DNA from: an uncultured Muribaculaceae bacterium
GTDB lineage: Bacteria > Bacteroidota > Bacteroidia > Bacteroidales > Muribaculaceae
Length of the DNA: 33,881 nt
Assembly: GCA_910589055.1 (NCBI GenBank)
Contig: CAJURN010000006.1
Coordinates: forward strand, 77,248-111,128
Direction: 5' to 3'
Part shown: positions 14,993 to 23,169 of the stretch, piece by piece
Position numbering within the stretch: position 1 is the stretch's first letter
Layout: every line of letters begins with the position of its first letter
The notes under the pieces: model-generated
What the model saw: the letters and a program-made list of their open reading frames with translations, nothing else
Told to the model about the DNA's origin: nothing
The model's database searches: none
Made by a program: the position numbers and the translations under genes

Positions 14993-16462
14993 ATGACTAA
15001 GGAAGAACTGTTAAAAAGACTCGGCGATATAGAATGGGAAGACTTCGAAGTAAAGGAGGCCACCGGTGGCATCCCCAAATCCATGTGGGAAACTGTGAGC
15101 GCTTTCTCAAATACGACCGGGGGATGGATTATTCTTGGTGTCAAGGAGAAGAAGGGAGAGAATGGTAATACTTATCGTGTGAGTGGTGTTGAAAATATGG
15201 AGAAGATGGAACAGGATATTATCACTACTTTGCGTTCTCGTTCCAAATTCAATGCGGTCATTTCAAGCCGTACGTATAGATACACGATTGAGGATAAGGA
15301 TATTCTTGCTTTTGAGATACCTGTATCTCCACACAAGCCGGTGGCTATCAAAAGTACGGGCGAGGTTTTTATCCGTACAGGTAGCGGTGATGTACTCGCA
15401 TCAGATATGGAGGTAGATGCGATAGTTCGCGACAGTGCTTTTGGCTCTCGGTCAGAAATGGAAGTGGGTGGCAGCAGTTTTGACGATGTCAATCTGGAAT
15501 CGTTGGCGTCTTATCGCAGTTATCTGCGTGATTACAACCGCCCATTGTCTTATCCCAATCTTGATGATGAGGCTTTTTGCAGGAAAATAAACATAGTTCT
15601 CGGTTCTGGAAAATTGTCGTACGGCAGTTTACTGATGTTTGGTAAACGCGATTCCATTCTTCGGGTACTTCCGAACTTTTGGCTCGATTATATGGAAATC
15701 CCCGGAGATTCATATAGTGATGCAGCGCAACGATATACCTACCGTATGCCGGAGCAAGAGAATATATGGGAGAGTTTTCAGTTGATAATGCGCAGGTTGC
15801 GCAATTTTGTGGATGCTCCGTATATTGAAGGTCCGGATATATTCGGTTCAGAAGATAATTCTCAGTTGTTCTGCTTGCGAGAAGGACTTGTGAATTTCTG
15901 TGCCCACTCTGACTATTTTGCGGCTGCTCACCCTACCATCCGGGTATTTTCAGACAGGATTGTAATGCAGAATCCCGGCCGTTTCATCCTTGATGCTGCC
16001 GAGTTTCGTAGCAGGGTCTTGTCGATGCCACGGAATCCAAGCATAATTAAATTTTTCCGTCATCCTAAATTGTCTGAAAATGCCGGCTATGGTATTGATA
16101 AAATCGTAAAATGGAAAGAATTGGCCGGCGGTGATGTTAAGTTTGAGAGTGATTTGCTCATTTCAACCGTAACATATCCGCTTGCCAAAGCTAATTCTCG
16201 CCGGACAGAACAGCCCAAAGGTGAAAGTGACGAGATAAATGACGAGATAAGTGGCGAGATAAATGACGAGATAAAAATGGTTTTAGATCTACTCTCCAAC
16301 AATCCCGTGCTAACGCAACCTAAAATAGCTTTGCAACTGAGATATTCAGAGCGCAAGGTAAATCGAATTATCGCGAAGTTGCGAAAATTGGGCTTATTAT
16401 CTCGCGAAGGGTCTAATAAGACCGGACGTTGGGTTGTAAACAATAAGCAAGCCAAGGTTTAG
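14993..16462 (+). CDS. AlbA_2/Schlafen-type putative nucleic-acid-binding protein with ATPase-fold and winged-helix region
   Basis: 489 residues from ATG 14993. N-terminal AlbA_2 (divergent AAA-4/Schlafen) domain, about 1-130, with FEVKEATGGIPKSMWETVSAFSNT in two halves typical of the family; middle HATPase-like/RecG-associated region with REGLVNFCAHSDY, DRIVMQNPGRF and ENAGYGIDKI; C-terminal winged helix (about 425-485) that would read DNA. Between the last two is an Asp/Glu/Ile repeat (INDEISGEINDEIK) encoded by a 12-bp tandem repeat. Such proteins are widespread accessory genes in Bacteroidota; some are thought to be transcriptional regulators, but targets are unknown. The gene looks more AT-rich than its neighbours and stands alone, suggesting acquisition. 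The Schlafen-like fold also leaves a nuclease/defence role open. Confidence 0.8.
   Translation: MTKEELLKRLGDIEWEDFEVKEATGGIPKSMWETVSAFSNTTGGWIILGVKEKKGENGNTYRVSGVENMEKMEQDIITTLRSRSKFNAVISSRTYRYTIEDKDILAFEIPVSPHKPVAIKSTGEVFIRTGSGDVLASDMEVDAIVRDSAFGSRSEMEVGGSSFDDVNLESLASYRSYLRDYNRPLSYPNLDDEAFCRKINIVLGSGKLSYGSLLMFGKRDSILRVLPNFWLDYMEIPGDSYSDAAQRYTYRMPEQENIWESFQLIMRRLRNFVDAPYIEGPDIFGSEDNSQLFCLREGLVNFCAHSDYFAAAHPTIRVFSDRIVMQNPGRFILDAAEFRSRVLSMPRNPSIIKFFRHPKLSENAGYGIDKIVKWKELAGGDVKFESDLLISTVTYPLAKANSRRTEQPKGESDEINDEISGEINDEIKMVLDLLSNNPVLTQPKIALQLRYSERKVNRIIAKLRKLGLLSREGSNKTGRWVVNNKQAKV
16229..16276 (+). repeat. In-frame 12-bp tandem repeat (four copies)
   Basis: Four copies of GACGAGATAAAT (third begins GGC, second and fourth end AGT and AAA). 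Each encodes four residues of the (D/G)EIx linker before the winged helix. Copy-number change would keep the frame and alter linker length. Confidence 0.9.
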
Positions 16463-16504
16463 TTTGAAAGATTGGAACTTGGATTTGAGTTCATATCTCA
16501 AGTT

Positions 16505-16538
16505 ATAAAAAAGCTGCATCGTCGATGCAGCTTTTTTT
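16505..16538. terminator. Bidirectional terminator between convergent genes
   Basis: GCTGCATC (16513-16520), GTC, GATGCAGC (16524-16531), flanked by six A on the left and seven T on the right, so it can serve both the plus-strand AlbA-type gene (stop 16462) and the minus-strand glucokinase gene (stop 16558). Confidence 0.92.
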
Positions 16539-16557
16539 ATGGTGTGGATGTAGAATC

Positions 16558-17514
16558 TTATTTTGCTTCCCAGCCGAGGGCGGAGGCGCCGAGTACGGCT
16601 GCATCGGCTTCCTTGAGTTCGCTCAGGAGCACTTTGGGTTTGCCCTTGAAGATTGAGAGCATGTTTTTGTCCATGGCATTTACGAGCGGCTTAAGGAGCA
16701 GGTCGCCGGATTTGGCGAGACCGCCGAAGAGGATAAATGCCTCGGGAGAAGAGAACACGGTCATGTCGGCCATTGCTTCGCCGAGAATTGTTCCGGTGTA
16801 TTCAAAGATTTCCTTGGCAATCTGGTCGCCGTTCATGGCTGCATCGTATACATCTTTGGATGTGATTGCTTCGATGTCGATTTTGCGAAGGAGTGAAGGC
16901 TCGGTGCGGATTTCGAGGAATTCGCGGGCTGTGCGGGCTACGCCGGTGGCCGAGCAGTAGGTTTCGAGACAGCCGGTGCGTCCGCATCCGCAGAGACGTC
17001 CGTTGTGGCGTTTTACAATCACGTGGCCGAGTTCGCCTGCAAAACCGTCGTGGCCGTATACTACCTGACCGTTGATTACGATGCCGGAGCCTACGCCGGT
17101 GCCGAGGGTAATCATGATGAAGTCTTTCAGACCGCGGGCTGCGCCGTAGGTCATTTCACCGATAGCGGCGGCATTGGCGTCGTTTGTCACGGCGCAGGGA
17201 ATACCGAACTTTTCGCTGATCATCTGGGCAAGAGGTATAGGGGTGGGCCAGGGGAGGTTTACACCGTCTTCAATCATGCCTGTGAAGTAGTTGGCGTTGG
17301 GAGCGCCCACGCCGATACCGTGTACTTTGTCTTCGGCGTCGTTGACGGAGATAAGGCGGGAAGCCTCGGTGTAGAGTTCGTCGATATAGTCTTCAAACTT
17401 GGCGTGTTTTGCGGTTTTGATTGAACTGCTGGCGATTACTGCGCCACGGGTGTCGACGAGACCGAACACGGTGTTGGTGCCGCCGATGTCAATTCCGAGT
17501 ACGTAAGGTTTCAT
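16558..17514 (-). CDS. glk: ROK-family glucokinase
   Basis: 318 residues. ROK sugar kinase, most likely glucokinase feeding glucose 6-phosphate to glycolysis. Motifs: phosphate-1 loop GIDIGGTNTVFG (7-18), NDANAAAIGE with catalytic Asp112, LGTGVGSGI (137-145), ExGH (161-164), zinc site CGCGRTGC (175-182). Length and motifs fit kinases rather than ROK repressors, since no N-terminal helix-turn-helix is present. The sugar specificity could also be another hexose. It is divergent from menD. Confidence 0.92.
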   Translation of the reverse strand: MKPYVLGIDIGGTNTVFGLVDTRGAVIASSSIKTAKHAKFEDYIDELYTEASRLISVNDAEDKVHGIGVGAPNANYFTGMIEDGVNLPWPTPIPLAQMISEKFGIPCAVTNDANAAAIGEMTYGAARGLKDFIMITLGTGVGSGIVINGQVVYGHDGFAGELGHVIVKRHNGRLCGCGRTGCLETYCSATGVARTAREFLEIRTEPSLLRKIDIEAITSKDVYDAAMNGDQIAKEIFEYTGTILGEAMADMTVFSSPEAFILFGGLAKSGDLLLKPLVNAMDKNMLSIFKGKPKVLLSELKEADAAVLGASALGWEAK

Positions 17515-17583
17515 GTAGTTGGGTTATATAGTTTTTAGGTGTATTTGAATTTCTATTTTGAGCCTGATGTTTCAAGCGATAGG

Positions 17584-17615
17584 CAAAGATAGTGTTTTTC
17601 GCGCTATTACTGAAA
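17584..17615 (-). promoter_or_regulatory. Promoter of glk
   Basis: Minus strand TTTC (17612-17615), 20-nt spacer, TATCTTTG (17584-17591). The -7 box is exact and the -33 element matches three of four bases. Leader about 65 nt. Confidence 0.68.
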
Positions 17616-17675
17616 GGTTAAACGAAAAAAGCACCGCAATATTTATTTTATGGTTCGAAAATGTGCGTTTTTCGC

Positions 17676-17683
17676 TAATTTTG
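17676..17683 (+). promoter_or_regulatory. Candidate -7 box of menD
   Basis: TAATTTTG, an exact TAnnTTTG match, 18 nt before the menD ATG at 17702. A good -33 TTTG at standard spacing is not seen. Confidence 0.6.
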
Positions 17684-17701
17684 TACCATAATCGAGATAT
17701 T

Positions 17702-19417
17702 ATGGAAGTTACAATCAAACAAACCTGCCGTATTCTGGCCGACCTTCTCTCGCTCTATGGTGTCCGCGACATTGTTGTGGCGCCGGGTTCGCGCAACGCT
17801 CCGCTGATTCTTGCTTTTGCGCGGAGCAATCACGGATTTCGCCTGCGCGAGGTGATTGACGAACGCAGTGCCGCGTTTGTGGCACTGGGTATGGCTCTGC
17901 AGTCGGGGCGTCCCGTGGCTGTGGCATGCACATCGGGTACGGCGTTGTTGAATTTCGCTCCGGCAGTGGCCGAGGCTTTTTATCGGCGCGTGCCTCTGAT
18001 TGCCATTTCGGCCGACAGGCCCGCATGCTGGATAGACCAGGACGACAGCCAGACAATCCGTCAGCCCGGAGCGCTCGCCACGATAACCCGTGCCGGGATA
18101 GATATTCCGGTAGAGGATGGTTCGGAGCAGCAACTGTGGTTTGTCAACCGTAAAATCAATGATGCGTTGAGTGCCGCCACAGGCGAAGTCTGCGGTCCGG
18201 TTCACATCAATATTCAGCTCGACGAACCGCTCACAGGTGCGTTCGAGGCGGCTTCGCCTGCTTCCGGTCATAAAATCAACACTCTGCGCCCGGTTTGGTC
18301 GGGTATAGCTCCCGGAGGATTTGAGGATTTGTTCAAGGAAATACTTTCGTGCCGACGCGTGATGATTGTGGCCGGATTCCATAGTCCGTCCGCAAGGCTC
18401 AACCGCGCCTTGACCCAACTTTCCCGCTTGCCGGGATTTGCAGTGCTGGCTGAAGCGCAGTCCAATCTCCGTGCGTCCGATGGCTCGAATGTAATATTCA
18501 ATATCGACAGCACATTGCGCCGCCTGCGCGAGACAGGCTCTCCTGAGGAATTCCGTCCGCAGATTGTGCTCACCTGCGGAGGGGCATTGCTGTCGCGCCA
18601 TATCAAGGCTTATCTCCGTGGAATACCCGGATTGCGGCATGTATCGGTGGGACATTCCGATTGCGCCATCGACTGTTTCAAGGCTTTGGAGACTCGTGTG
18701 GAATGTGATGCCGAAGTATTCTTTGAGTCTCTTGCAGCTCATGCTTCAGATGCTGTTGGCTCGGATTACGCTGAACGCTGGCAGAGGCTTGATGCGGAAG
18801 GACGACATGCTGCGCAGGTGTTTGAGCGCGACTGTCCATGGAGCGATTTCAAAGCCATGTCCGCTCTCACCCGCATGCTCGCATCGGGTCCGGGAAAGTC
18901 CTGGAATCTACATTTCAGCAATGGCACGGCAATACGTTATGCACAGCTGTTTGATTATTCTCATCTTGGCCGTATTGAATGTAATCGTGGTGTGAGCGGT
19001 ATCGACGGTTCCACCTCAACCGCTGCGGGAGCATATTTCGCTTCAGCGGATGATGTGGTTACGATGCTTGTTACCGGAGACATGAGCGCTCAGTACGACA
19101 TGGGAGCGCTGGCTCTCGGTGGTCTTGACGGGCGTTTCAAAATTGCCGTGCTCAACAACGGCGGCGGAGGAATATTCCGTTTCATTTCCTCGACATCCTC
19201 TCTGCCTGAGCTTGAAAAGTACTTTGTGGGCGACGTTCGCCTTCCTCTGCGCGAACTTGCGGCAGGGTATGGATTCCGCTATTTTGAGGCTCATTCCGAG
19301 GAAGAGCTGATGCTTCTCTGGCCTGAATTTTCGGCCATCGGTCCTGCTCCCGCAATCCTGAATATTCTCACCCCCGGCGACACCTCCGCCACAATCCTGA
19401 AAAAATATTTTCAGTAA
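17702..19417 (+). CDS. menD: 2-succinyl-5-enolpyruvyl-6-hydroxy-3-cyclohexene-1-carboxylate synthase
   Basis: 571 residues from ATG 17702. ThDP enzyme joining isochorismate and 2-oxoglutarate in menaquinone synthesis. Motifs: APGSRNAPL (27-35), catalytic DERSAAF (53-59), SADRP (103-107), and the ThDP/Mg region GDMSAQYDMGAL followed by NNGGGGIFRF. The frame is open to 17558, but the extension covers the promoter and is rejected. menF (isochorismate synthase), which often precedes menD in Bacteroidota, is not adjacent; the next upstream gene is the divergent glk. The next men gene, menB, comes only after an inserted toxin-antitoxin pair. Confidence 0.95.
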   Translation: MEVTIKQTCRILADLLSLYGVRDIVVAPGSRNAPLILAFARSNHGFRLREVIDERSAAFVALGMALQSGRPVAVACTSGTALLNFAPAVAEAFYRRVPLIAISADRPACWIDQDDSQTIRQPGALATITRAGIDIPVEDGSEQQLWFVNRKINDALSAATGEVCGPVHINIQLDEPLTGAFEAASPASGHKINTLRPVWSGIAPGGFEDLFKEILSCRRVMIVAGFHSPSARLNRALTQLSRLPGFAVLAEAQSNLRASDGSNVIFNIDSTLRRLRETGSPEEFRPQIVLTCGGALLSRHIKAYLRGIPGLRHVSVGHSDCAIDCFKALETRVECDAEVFFESLAAHASDAVGSDYAERWQRLDAEGRHAAQVFERDCPWSDFKAMSALTRMLASGPGKSWNLHFSNGTAIRYAQLFDYSHLGRIECNRGVSGIDGSTSTAAGAYFASADDVVTMLVTGDMSAQYDMGALALGGLDGRFKIAVLNNGGGGIFRFISSTSSLPELEKYFVGDVRLPLRELAAGYGFRYFEAHSEEELMLLWPEFSAIGPAPAILNILTPGDTSATILKKYFQ

Positions 19418-19434
19418 ACTCAATGAGTCAAAGT

Positions 19435-19465
19435 TTTGTTATATGAATACTTTTGTGTATTTTTG
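19435..19465 (+). promoter_or_regulatory. Promoter of the toxin-antitoxin pair
   Basis: TTTG (19435-19438), 19-nt spacer, TATTTTTG (19458-19465): a full Bacteroidota promoter, beginning 18 nt after the menD stop and ending 20 nt before the toxin ATG. No menD terminator intervenes. Confidence 0.78.
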
Positions 19466-19485
19466 CATTAAATAAATTTTGCAAA

Positions 19486-19824
19486 ATGGAACTGAGACCC
19501 CGATTTGATGTTTTGTTTCTTGAAGATGCTATTGAATTTATTAATTCGCTTGAAGAAAAGATACGTATAAAGATTCAATATAATATTTTCAAAAGCCGAT
19601 GTGAGAATGATGTAGAATTATTCAAGAAGTTAAATGATGAAATTTGGGAGTTCAGAACAAAATATAATGGTATGTCATACCGTTTGTTTGCCTTTTGGGA
19701 TAAAGAAAGGAAATCAATGGTTATAGCAACACATGGATTAATTAAAAAGACCCAAAAGACTCCTTTGCAAGAGATCAGAAGAGCTGAAGAATTGATGAAA
19801 TTGTATTATGAACATAAAAAATAG
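19486..19824 (+). CDS. HigB/RelE-like (Gp49 family) toxin
   Basis: 112 residues from ATG 19486. Fits the phage Gp49/HigB toxin family, mRNA-cleaving ribosome-dependent RNases: EIWEFRTKYNGMSYRLFAF is the family's central strand pair, and HGLIKKTQKTPLQEIRRAEE is its hallmark C-terminus. The toxin precedes the antitoxin by 12 nt, the gene order usual for HigBA. The coding sequence is strikingly AT-rich beside menD and menB, a sign of horizontal acquisition. An earlier in-frame ATG (19453) lies inside the promoter and is rejected. Confidence 0.88.
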   Translation: MELRPRFDVLFLEDAIEFINSLEEKIRIKIQYNIFKSRCENDVELFKKLNDEIWEFRTKYNGMSYRLFAFWDKERKSMVIATHGLIKKTQKTPLQEIRRAEELMKLYYEHKK

Positions 19825-19836
19825 AGTTTCCTATAT

Positions 19837-20151
19837 ATGAAAGAGTTTAAGGTTTATACACAGGAGGAAGCGCTCAATTCCACTCTTGGAAGAAAAGGAA
19901 CTCCGGCCAGAGATGAATATGAATCTATGGTGGAGGATTATCTTGTTGGATGTGCTATCCGAGAAGCTAGAGAGGCTCAGAACTTGACTCAGGAAGAACT
20001 TGGTTTGAGAATTGGAGTCCAAAAAGCACGTATAAGCAGTATTGAACGGGGCGCGAATCTTCGTCTTTCAACTCTCAGAAGAATTTTCAAAGCCTTAGGG
20101 TTGGAAGTGAAACTTGATATAGCAGATATGCAGCCTATTACTATTTGCTGA
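19837..20151 (+). CDS. HigA-like XRE-family antitoxin
   Basis: 104 residues. Helix-turn-helix of the XRE type at about 45-95 (AREAQNLTQEELGLRIGVQKARISSIERG), C-terminal to a ~40-residue arm that would contact the toxin. It follows the HigB-like toxin by 12 nt on the same strand. Family members neutralise the toxin and repress the shared promoter, here probably at 19435-19465. AT-rich like its partner. Its last codons contain one copy of the 12-bp direct repeat described at 20136-20218. Confidence 0.9.
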   Translation: MKEFKVYTQEEALNSTLGRKGTPARDEYESMVEDYLVGCAIREAREAQNLTQEELGLRIGVQKARISSIERGANLRLSTLRRIFKALGLEVKLDIADMQPITIC

Positions 20152-20218
20152 TTATAGAAGTCTTCTGAAAGTCTTTGATCCTGTTTTTTAATACAAAGGC
20201 CGGTTTTATTACTATTTG
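20136..20218. repeat. 12-bp direct repeat TATTACTATTTG at antitoxin 3' end
   Basis: TATTACTATTTG occurs at 20136-20147 (inside the antitoxin's last codons) and again at 20207-20218. The segments after both copies also share AGAAG and TCTTCT. The intervening gap holds no gene. It could be a trace of a small duplication or insertion when the pair arrived. Confidence 0.55.
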
Positions 20219-20285
20219 ATAAGAAGGGTTAATCTTCTACGTATTCCGGATATTGCAGATGTACTCGAAAATCATGAATTTTTTG

Positions 20286-20293
20286 TACTTTTG
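20286..20293 (+). promoter_or_regulatory. Candidate -7 box of menB-menC-menE
   Basis: TACTTTTG, an exact TAnnTTTG match in the 166-nt gap between antitoxin and menB, followed by GCAG. No TTTG at the standard spacing. It would give the downstream men genes expression independent of menD and the toxin-antitoxin promoter. Confidence 0.6.
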
Positions 20294-20317
20294 CAGTATT
20301 ATATAATGATGTTTTTT

Positions 20318-21151
20318 ATGGAAATGAACTGTACCCGAAAGTGGGAGACTATCAAGGAATATAGCGATATACTTTTCCAGTTTTATAACGGAATTGCAAA
20401 GATAACAATCAACCGCCCGGAAGTTTACAATGCCTTCCGTCCGCAGACAAATGCCCAGATGCTTGATGCCATGGACTATTGCCGCGACCATAAGGAAGTG
20501 AAGGTGATTGTGCTCACAGGCGCAGGCGACAAGGCTTTCTGCTCCGGCGGCGACCAGCACTACAAGACTTCCGGTGGCTACCGCGATGAGGATGGCACTC
20601 CGCGTCTCAACGTTCTCGACCTGCACAAGGCTATACGGTCAATCGTGAAGCCTGTGATTGCAATGGTAAACGGCTATGCCATCGGTGGCGGCAATGTGCT
20701 CAACGTTGTGTGCGACTTGTCAATCGCTTCCGAAAACGCCCGCTTCGGCCAGACCGGTCCCAAAGTTGGCAGCTTCGATGCCGGATTCGGCTCATCGTAC
20801 CTCGCCCGCTGCGTGGGACAGAAGAAGGCGCGCGAGATTTGGTATCTCTGCCGCCAATATACAGCCGCCGAAGCCCTCGAAATGGGGATGATTAATAAAG
20901 TTGTACCTTTCGAGCGTCTTGAGGATGAGGTTGTGGAATGGTGCGAGACAATCATGAAACGCAGCCCGTTTGCAATCCGCATGATTAAGCGCGCGCTCAA
21001 TGCCGAGCTCGACGGTCAGCACGGACTTATGGAATTTGCCGGAGACGCCACGCTGATGTATTATCTGATGGACGAGGCTCAGGAAGGCAAGAACGCTTTC
21101 CTTGAAAAGCGAGATCCGGATTTCGACCAATTTCCTCAGTTCCCGGGCTGA
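20318..21151 (+). CDS. menB: 1,4-dihydroxy-2-naphthoyl-CoA synthase
   Basis: 277 residues from ATG 20318 (20306 and 20324 are alternatives; the conserved protein begins at RKWETIKEYSDILF). Crotonase-fold enzyme that closes the naphthoquinone ring from o-succinylbenzoyl-CoA. Motifs: oxyanion-hole GDKAFCSGGDQ, GYAIGGGNVLNVVCDL, and active-site GSFDAGFGSSYLAR; C-terminal EGKNAFLEKRDPDF is typical of MenB. The stop shares one base with the menC start (TGATG), so menB-C-E are one translational unit. Confidence 0.95.
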   Translation: MEMNCTRKWETIKEYSDILFQFYNGIAKITINRPEVYNAFRPQTNAQMLDAMDYCRDHKEVKVIVLTGAGDKAFCSGGDQHYKTSGGYRDEDGTPRLNVLDLHKAIRSIVKPVIAMVNGYAIGGGNVLNVVCDLSIASENARFGQTGPKVGSFDAGFGSSYLARCVGQKKAREIWYLCRQYTAAEALEMGMINKVVPFERLEDEVVEWCETIMKRSPFAIRMIKRALNAELDGQHGLMEFAGDATLMYYLMDEAQEGKNAFLEKRDPDFDQFPQFPG

Positions 21152-22203
21152 TGCTTAAAGGAGAGTGGACGCCTTACAGGCTACGGTTCAGATTTCTTGC
21201 CCGGACGTCGCGCGAATCCATGACCGAAAAGCCCACCTACTTCGTGCGCCTTAGCTCCGACGAGTTTCCTGGGCGCTGCGGAGTGGGAGAGTGCGCCTTG
21301 TTCCGCGGGCTTTCGGCCGATGATGTGCCTGACTACGAAGAACTGCTGTCGTATTATTGCAAGCACCCTCTCGAAGCTCTCGACTGCCGGTACAGTTCAA
21401 TCCGCTTCGGATTTGAAACGGCTCTCGCATCTTTGCAGGGATGGACCTCGCCCGGATTTTCTGACTGTTCCGAGTGGCTTTCCGGAAGTGATGGAATACG
21501 TATCAACGGGCTTATCTGGATGGGCGACAAGGCTACCATGAGTGCCCGCATCGCCGAGAAACTCGATGCCGGATTCTCTGTGCTGAAACTCAAAATCGGG
21601 GGCATACGCTTCGACGACGAACTTGATTTGTTGCGTCATATCCGCCGGGAATTTTCGCCGTCGCAGCTCGAATTGCGTTTGGATGCAAACGGCAGTTTCG
21701 CCCCTTCGGATGCCTTGGCGCGCCTGAATGAGCTTGCTCGCTTCGACATCCATTCCATCGAGCAGCCTGTAAAAGCCGGGCAGCCTGAGGTGATGGCGAA
21801 GGTATGTGCCGCGAGTCCTATTCCGATAGCTCTTGACGAGGAACTTATTGGCGTGAGTACGCGAGCTGAAGCCGACGCCCTTTTGTCGCAAATCCATCCA
21901 TCATACATAATCCTGAAACCTGCACTCTGCGGCGGCTTCTCGGGGGCTGACACCTGGATTGATGCAGCGCGCAGTCTCGGCATCGGATGGTGGGCTACAT
22001 CGGCGCTCGAATCCGATATCGGGCTCGAAGCCATAGCCCGCTGGCTTGCAGGCAAAGGCAACGCCATGCCGCAGGGGCTTGGCACGGGGCAGCTTTACGA
22101 GAATAATATTCCGTCGGCGCTTCAGTGCCGTGGCGAGCGCTTATACACCAATCCGGCCATAAAACCTGACCGTTCAATGCTTGACTCTCTGCCATGGCGC
22201 TGA
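21151..22203 (+). CDS. menC: o-Succinylbenzoate synthase
   Basis: 350 residues, enolase superfamily, dehydrating SHCHC to o-succinylbenzoate. Catalytic features: LKLKIGG (Lys pair), DANGSF (metal Asp), SIEQPV (metal Glu), ALDEEL (metal Asp), and ILKPALCGGF (second Lys). The N-terminal capping part begins YRLRFRFLARTSRESM. It starts within the menB stop and ends 10 nt inside menE. Sequence diverges considerably among MenC proteins, but the metal triad and neighbours make the call firm. Confidence 0.93.
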   Translation: MLKGEWTPYRLRFRFLARTSRESMTEKPTYFVRLSSDEFPGRCGVGECALFRGLSADDVPDYEELLSYYCKHPLEALDCRYSSIRFGFETALASLQGWTSPGFSDCSEWLSGSDGIRINGLIWMGDKATMSARIAEKLDAGFSVLKLKIGGIRFDDELDLLRHIRREFSPSQLELRLDANGSFAPSDALARLNELARFDIHSIEQPVKAGQPEVMAKVCAASPIPIALDEELIGVSTRAEADALLSQIHPSYIILKPALCGGFSGADTWIDAARSLGIGWWATSALESDIGLEAIARWLAGKGNAMPQGLGTGQLYENNIPSALQCRGERLYTNPAIKPDRSMLDSLPWR

Positions 22204-23147
22204 CTGTAAAGGAATTTCTCGAAGAATGGAATTCGCCCGAACCGTATGTAATCGCACATACCTCAGGCTCTACGGGCAAGCCTAAGGAAATACGTCTTCT
22301 CAAGGAGGACATGTGGCTTTCGGCCCGAGCAACCAACCGATTTTTCGGAATTGGCTCGCAGTCTTTGCTCGCGCTGCCGCTGTCGCCAGATTATATCGCC
22401 GGAAAGATGATGATTGTCCGGGCGTGTGAGGTCGGATGTCAGTTGATGGAGTTGCCGGTATCGAATGTCATTGACCTTGATATGCTTCCCCGGGCGGTGG
22501 ATTTGCTGCCGGTGGTTCCGTCGCAGGTCGATGCGCTCGTGGCTCGATGCGATTTCCCCGACAAGGTCCGGAATCTGCTCGTGGGCGGTTCGGCTCTCTC
22601 GCCCGAACGGGCCTCTGCTATCGCCGCTACCGGAGTAAAAGCCTATCTCGGCTACGGCATGACGGAGACGTGCAGTCATGTGGCTCTATCGGAAATCAGT
22701 GGGGATGGCAAACCGGCGGTCTATCGCGCCATGCCGGGAATAAGTTTTTCTGTCGATAACCGCGCTTGCCTTGTTGTAGAGGCGCCCCATTTCTCGTTTC
22801 GTCGGCTTGTCACAAATGACGTTGTGGAACTGCTCGACAGCCGGACATTCCATTGGAAAGGGCGCTTCGACAATGTGATAAACTCCGGCGGAATCAAGCT
22901 CTTTCCCGAGGAACTCGAAAAGCTGTATGCCCCGGTATTGGCAGGACGGAACTTTTATCTCATCGGTCGGCCTGACACTAAGTGGGGCACTGCCCTCGTC
23001 TTGGTTGTCGAAGGCGAAAAAGAAGACGCCGGAAATATTATCCGGCGTCTTGAAGATATCGGTATTTCAGGCCCGCGCCTTCCGCGTCGCATCGAATTCA
23101 TTCAGGAATTCCCCCGCACCGCATCCGGCAAAATCCGCAGACTCTAA
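22194..23147 (+). CDS. menE: o-Succinylbenzoate--CoA ligase (short form)
   Basis: 317 residues. Acyl-adenylate-forming enzyme that activates o-succinylbenzoate with CoA. Motifs: P-loop HTSGSTGKPKEI (22-33), YGMTETCSH, NVINSGGIKLFPEE, and C-terminal catalytic Lys in RTASGKIRRL. In most AMP-forming ligases the P-loop lies around residue 150; here it starts at 22, so about 130 N-terminal residues are absent. The reading frame is intact, overlaps menC by 10 nt and ends at the family's C-terminal motif, so this is a compact form rather than a broken gene. An 11-bp inverted repeat lies in its 3' part. Confidence 0.9.
   Translation: MALTVKEFLEEWNSPEPYVIAHTSGSTGKPKEIRLLKEDMWLSARATNRFFGIGSQSLLALPLSPDYIAGKMMIVRACEVGCQLMELPVSNVIDLDMLPRAVDLLPVVPSQVDALVARCDFPDKVRNLLVGGSALSPERASAIAATGVKAYLGYGMTETCSHVALSEISGDGKPAVYRAMPGISFSVDNRACLVVEAPHFSFRRLVTNDVVELLDSRTFHWKGRFDNVINSGGIKLFPEELEKLYAPVLAGRNFYLIGRPDTKWGTALVLVVEGEKEDAGNIIRRLEDIGISGPRLPRRIEFIQEFPRTASGKIRRL
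23017..23051 (-). terminator. Candidate terminator of the efflux operon, inside menE coding sequence
   Basis: Perfect 11-bp inverted repeat AAGACGCCGGA (23023-23033), loop AATATTA, TCCGGCGTCTT (23041-23051). On the minus strand the stem is followed by C and TTTTT (23017-23021). It lies 119 nt past the stop of the convergent channel gene (23170), and the 22-nt gap itself holds no hairpin. Confidence 0.6.
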
Positions 23148-23169
23148 ATTGCGACTTAGAATTTTTTGC

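Noticed and set aside
17675..18742. 355-residue frame antisense to menD
   Set aside because: No recognisable domain and antisense to a well-supported enzyme gene.
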